DNA from: Comamonadaceae bacterium
GTDB lineage: Bacteria; Pseudomonadota; Gammaproteobacteria; Burkholderiales; Burkholderiaceae_C
Direction: 5' to 3'
Length of the DNA stretch: 49,058 bases
Assembly (NCBI GenBank): GCA_947448745.1
Contig: CANFOQ010000020.1
Location: forward strand, 1 to 49,058
The position numbers and the translations under genes were made by a program. Shown piece after piece: positions 48,401 to 49,058 of the stretch (its first letter is position 1; each line of letters begins with the position of its first letter). The notes beneath the pieces were generated by a model. It saw only the letters and a program-made list of their open reading frames with translations, had not been told where the DNA came from and ran no database searches.

Positions 48401-49058
48401 CCGTGTCGTTGTCGCCCAAGACCATGGCGGTGTTGGTGGTGCCCACTGTGCCGCCCAAGCTCAGACCACTTGGTGCGGTTGCCACCAAACCACCATCAAA
48501 CGCCAAGCTGTCGTTGGCCGCATCGCCCAAGGTCAAGCTGCCCATGTTCAAGAAGCTGGTGGCCCCACTGACGTGCGTGTTGCCGCCCACCAATGCCAGG
48601 TGGTAAGGATTGGCTGTGGTGGTCAGTGCAGCGGTGCTCAAGTCATCGGCAAAGCGGATGGTTTGACCTGCCGTGGTGTTGCTCAGCACCACGGCAGTGT
48701 CTGCTTTCACTGGTGCATGGAAGGTGGCGCCGTTGCTGTTCGCCAGTGTCAAGGTCTTGAGTGATGTGGTTTGACCGATGGCAGCTGTCACATCCACCAG
48801 ACCTGATGCACCAGCATTCAAAGTCAGTGACTGGGTGTTGGCGGTGCTGCCGATGACAGCGCCGTTGATGGTCAACGCACCATGGGCTGTGCTGAGCGTC
48901 AGGTGGTCATTCAGCACCAGCGCCGTGTCGTTGTCGCCCAAGACCATGGCGGTGTTGGTGGTGCCCACTGTGCCGCCCAAGCTCAGACCACTCGGTGCGG
49001 TTGCCACCAAACCACCATCAAACGCCAAGCTGTCGTTGGCCGCATCGCCCAGGGTCAA
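45417..49058 (-). CDS. TpsA-like giant repetitive exoprotein (filamentous haemagglutinin type), partial
   Basis: C-terminal 1,213 residues of a beta-helical exoprotein; the N terminus with the TPS domain lies beyond the window edge. Three repeat zones are seen: a 174-residue unit (SLTLGDAANDSLAFDGG), a 77-residue unit (ITTTGAQNYG), and a long run of short FHA-like segments (for example GGNLDVQTQGGNIVQ, VSGTSKLNTPAGNIVL). These give way near the C terminus to a globular domain with LPDWLRYEPDTKTF, which resembles a putative-Ig/cadherin-like He_PIG domain, ending VIKESDTKP. It is followed by TpsB 128 bases downstream, which supports the two-partner assignment. Confidence 0.82.
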   Translation of the reverse strand: MTLGDAANDSLAFDGGLVATAPSGLSLGGTVGTTNTAMVLGDNDTALVLNDHLTLSTAHGALTINGAVIGSTANTQSLTLNAGASGLVDVTAAIGQTTSLKTLTLANSNGATFHAPVKADTAVVLSNTTAGQTIRFADDLSTAALTTTANPYHLALVGGNTHVSGATSFLNMGSLTLGDAANDSLAFDGGLVATAPSGLSLGGTVGTTNTAMVLGDNDTELVLNNRLTLTTGNAALILDGAVSGAHDLILNSAGLTSIVQALSVASITTDAPGSLLLQGGLITTTGAQNYGDAASLGANTTLSSTGGGNISIADTLNGAYTLDVNTAGATNFGGAVGNSAALVSLSTNAGGTVTIQGDSITTTGAQTYGEAVTLGADTILTSTSAGNIRFANTLNGAYNLAIRTSSDTLFGGAVGANVALSSIDVTGDLLVNGASVSTTGLQTYSGLVTLGRDVSFTSSQNTVNFLRISDAGANHDLDLNIFNALVLGEVDIGGDFHATTIISRNAADNSAKTAITQKPNATIKIGGTTTFTADSGRSQVANLSNAGNVFTGVLKIDEANLGSWNDISVSSASALRLANLQSGGNVSLNTLGALVTDSITASGNLQVNSHGSAVTLGATVLSGFLDVQTIGGEVRAGQLTVSGTTSVAAGAGNVFLDNSNNVFGGDLSVQGHTTAVATSTNLRLGSVQNTGPMSLRAPNGSIDLGTAFIVGGDLTLESFGDMNLGGANITGNLNMRSTAGNVSFGDANVDGSLSAATQGGVVDLGKARVGGNLDVQTQGGNIVQSTSPGATLAVAGTSRLSAGTGNIVLPNVPNRFAGAVTLDAKDVVLTATGGLNLTASNVSGSLALTAVTGSVTQSGPLTVAGVSQISALQGDVILDQANQFAQSLSLNAINATVQSATGLQLGESTLTGQFTANVAQGDLTQTGALKVSGTSKLNTPAGNIVLTDTDNLFGDKVDVKTSGQLSLTSADSLNLGTVDVTGDSLLQSQGKLDLGTGAFNGKLKANSGGFEITQTGKLNFFGDTDFDAGSAKIDLFNPYNQWRGAILFKGGIILINHPVLMNAVNAGTLMVRAETSMPTPSAVVQIGGGKTSMLQPMAATPRSGPAVSVKVDQPSASNGNGLITVALSSETAAPGRSFSFEIDPKMLANQAADTSLKISQLDGKPLPDWLRYEPDTKTFTAKDIPAGAFPLQLKVGEVGQETTMVIKESDTKP
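47746..48300. repeat. Degenerate ~230-bp tandem repeats in tpsA
   Basis: The protein unit starting ITTTGAQNYG (codon at 48215) recurs as ITTTGAQTYG 234 bases downstream on the gene's strand (47981) and as VSTTGLQTYS another 228 bases on (47753). Each unit ends with a FGGAVG segment. This is a protein-level repeat of 76-78 residues with diverged DNA. Confidence 0.75.
48389..49058. repeat. 522-bp direct repeat in tpsA (partial second copy)
   Basis: A 148-base block at 48389-48536 recurs at 48911-49058 with 3 mismatches (offset 522 bases = 174 codons), coding for the LGDAANDSLAF...LGDNDT stretch. The second copy is cut by the window end. The remaining parts of the two 174-residue units are much less alike, so the identity is local and may reflect gene conversion. 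Confidence 0.88.

Overview
The window looks like chromosomal DNA of a betaproteobacterium, most probably order Burkholderiales and family Comamonadaceae (Limnohabitans- or Rhodoferax-like). This is inferred from protein character, moderately high G+C with frequent TTG and GTG starts, and from gene orders familiar in that group: clpS-clpA-yebC-purD-hemF-nadD-rsfS-rlmH-maf-rng, exbB-exbD-lpxK-ycaR-kdsB-adk, tolB-pal-cpoB, and a benzoate-CoA ligase/ABC-transporter cluster. No database search was possible.

Region 1 (1-9.3 kb and on to 16.7 kb) is housekeeping. It holds the end of an ABC-F ATPase gene, a tRNA-Lys, the cell-envelope operon tolB-pal-cpoB-tcdA (minus strand) diverging from an msbA-like lipid A flippase gene, and a long, tightly overlapping minus-strand run from clpS to rng covering proteolysis adaptors, purine and heme synthesis, NAD synthesis, ribosome maturation and RNA processing. 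Region 2 (16.7-26.4 kb) holds a cold-shock gene with an unusual tail, icd, a DUF192 gene, xseA, the exbBD-lpxK-ycaR-kdsB-adk envelope run, an asparaginase gene, and lexA. lexA is preceded by two clear tandem SOS boxes and followed by a small unknown gene.

Region 3 (26.4-33.3 kb) is an acyl-CoA catabolic cluster: 3-hydroxyacyl-CoA dehydrogenase, enoyl-CoA hydratase/isomerase, a Crp/Fnr-type regulator, an APH-like kinase, an acyl-CoA dehydrogenase and two GSTs. A perfect FNR-type palindrome sits at its divergent head. Region 4 (33.3-36.1 kb) is a small accessory island of secreted proteins: a lower-G+C beta-propeller-like lipoprotein, and two adjacent paralogues that share a six-cysteine domain with nearly identical cysteine spacing. 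It is followed by tRNA-Arg and tRNA-Pro. I do not recognise the six-cysteine family, and it is the best candidate here for something undescribed.

Region 5 (36.1-43.5 kb) is an aromatic-acid operon: benzoate-CoA ligase family gene, branched-chain-type ABC importer (binding protein, two permeases, two ATPases) and 4-hydroxybenzoate 3-monooxygenase (pobA). Upstream is a cluster of TGCA repeats that includes TGCA-N6-TGCA, resembling the operator of BoxR-type benzoyl-CoA-responsive repressors. Region 6 (43.5-49.1 kb, minus strand) is a two-partner secretion locus. It has an atypical TpsB pore, with an N-terminal membrane anchor-like segment and only one recognisable POTRA, and the C-terminal 1,200 residues of a giant repetitive exoprotein that runs off the window. 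I saw no CRISPR array, insertion sequence, integrase or rRNA gene. No gene-free stretch exceeds 300 bases.
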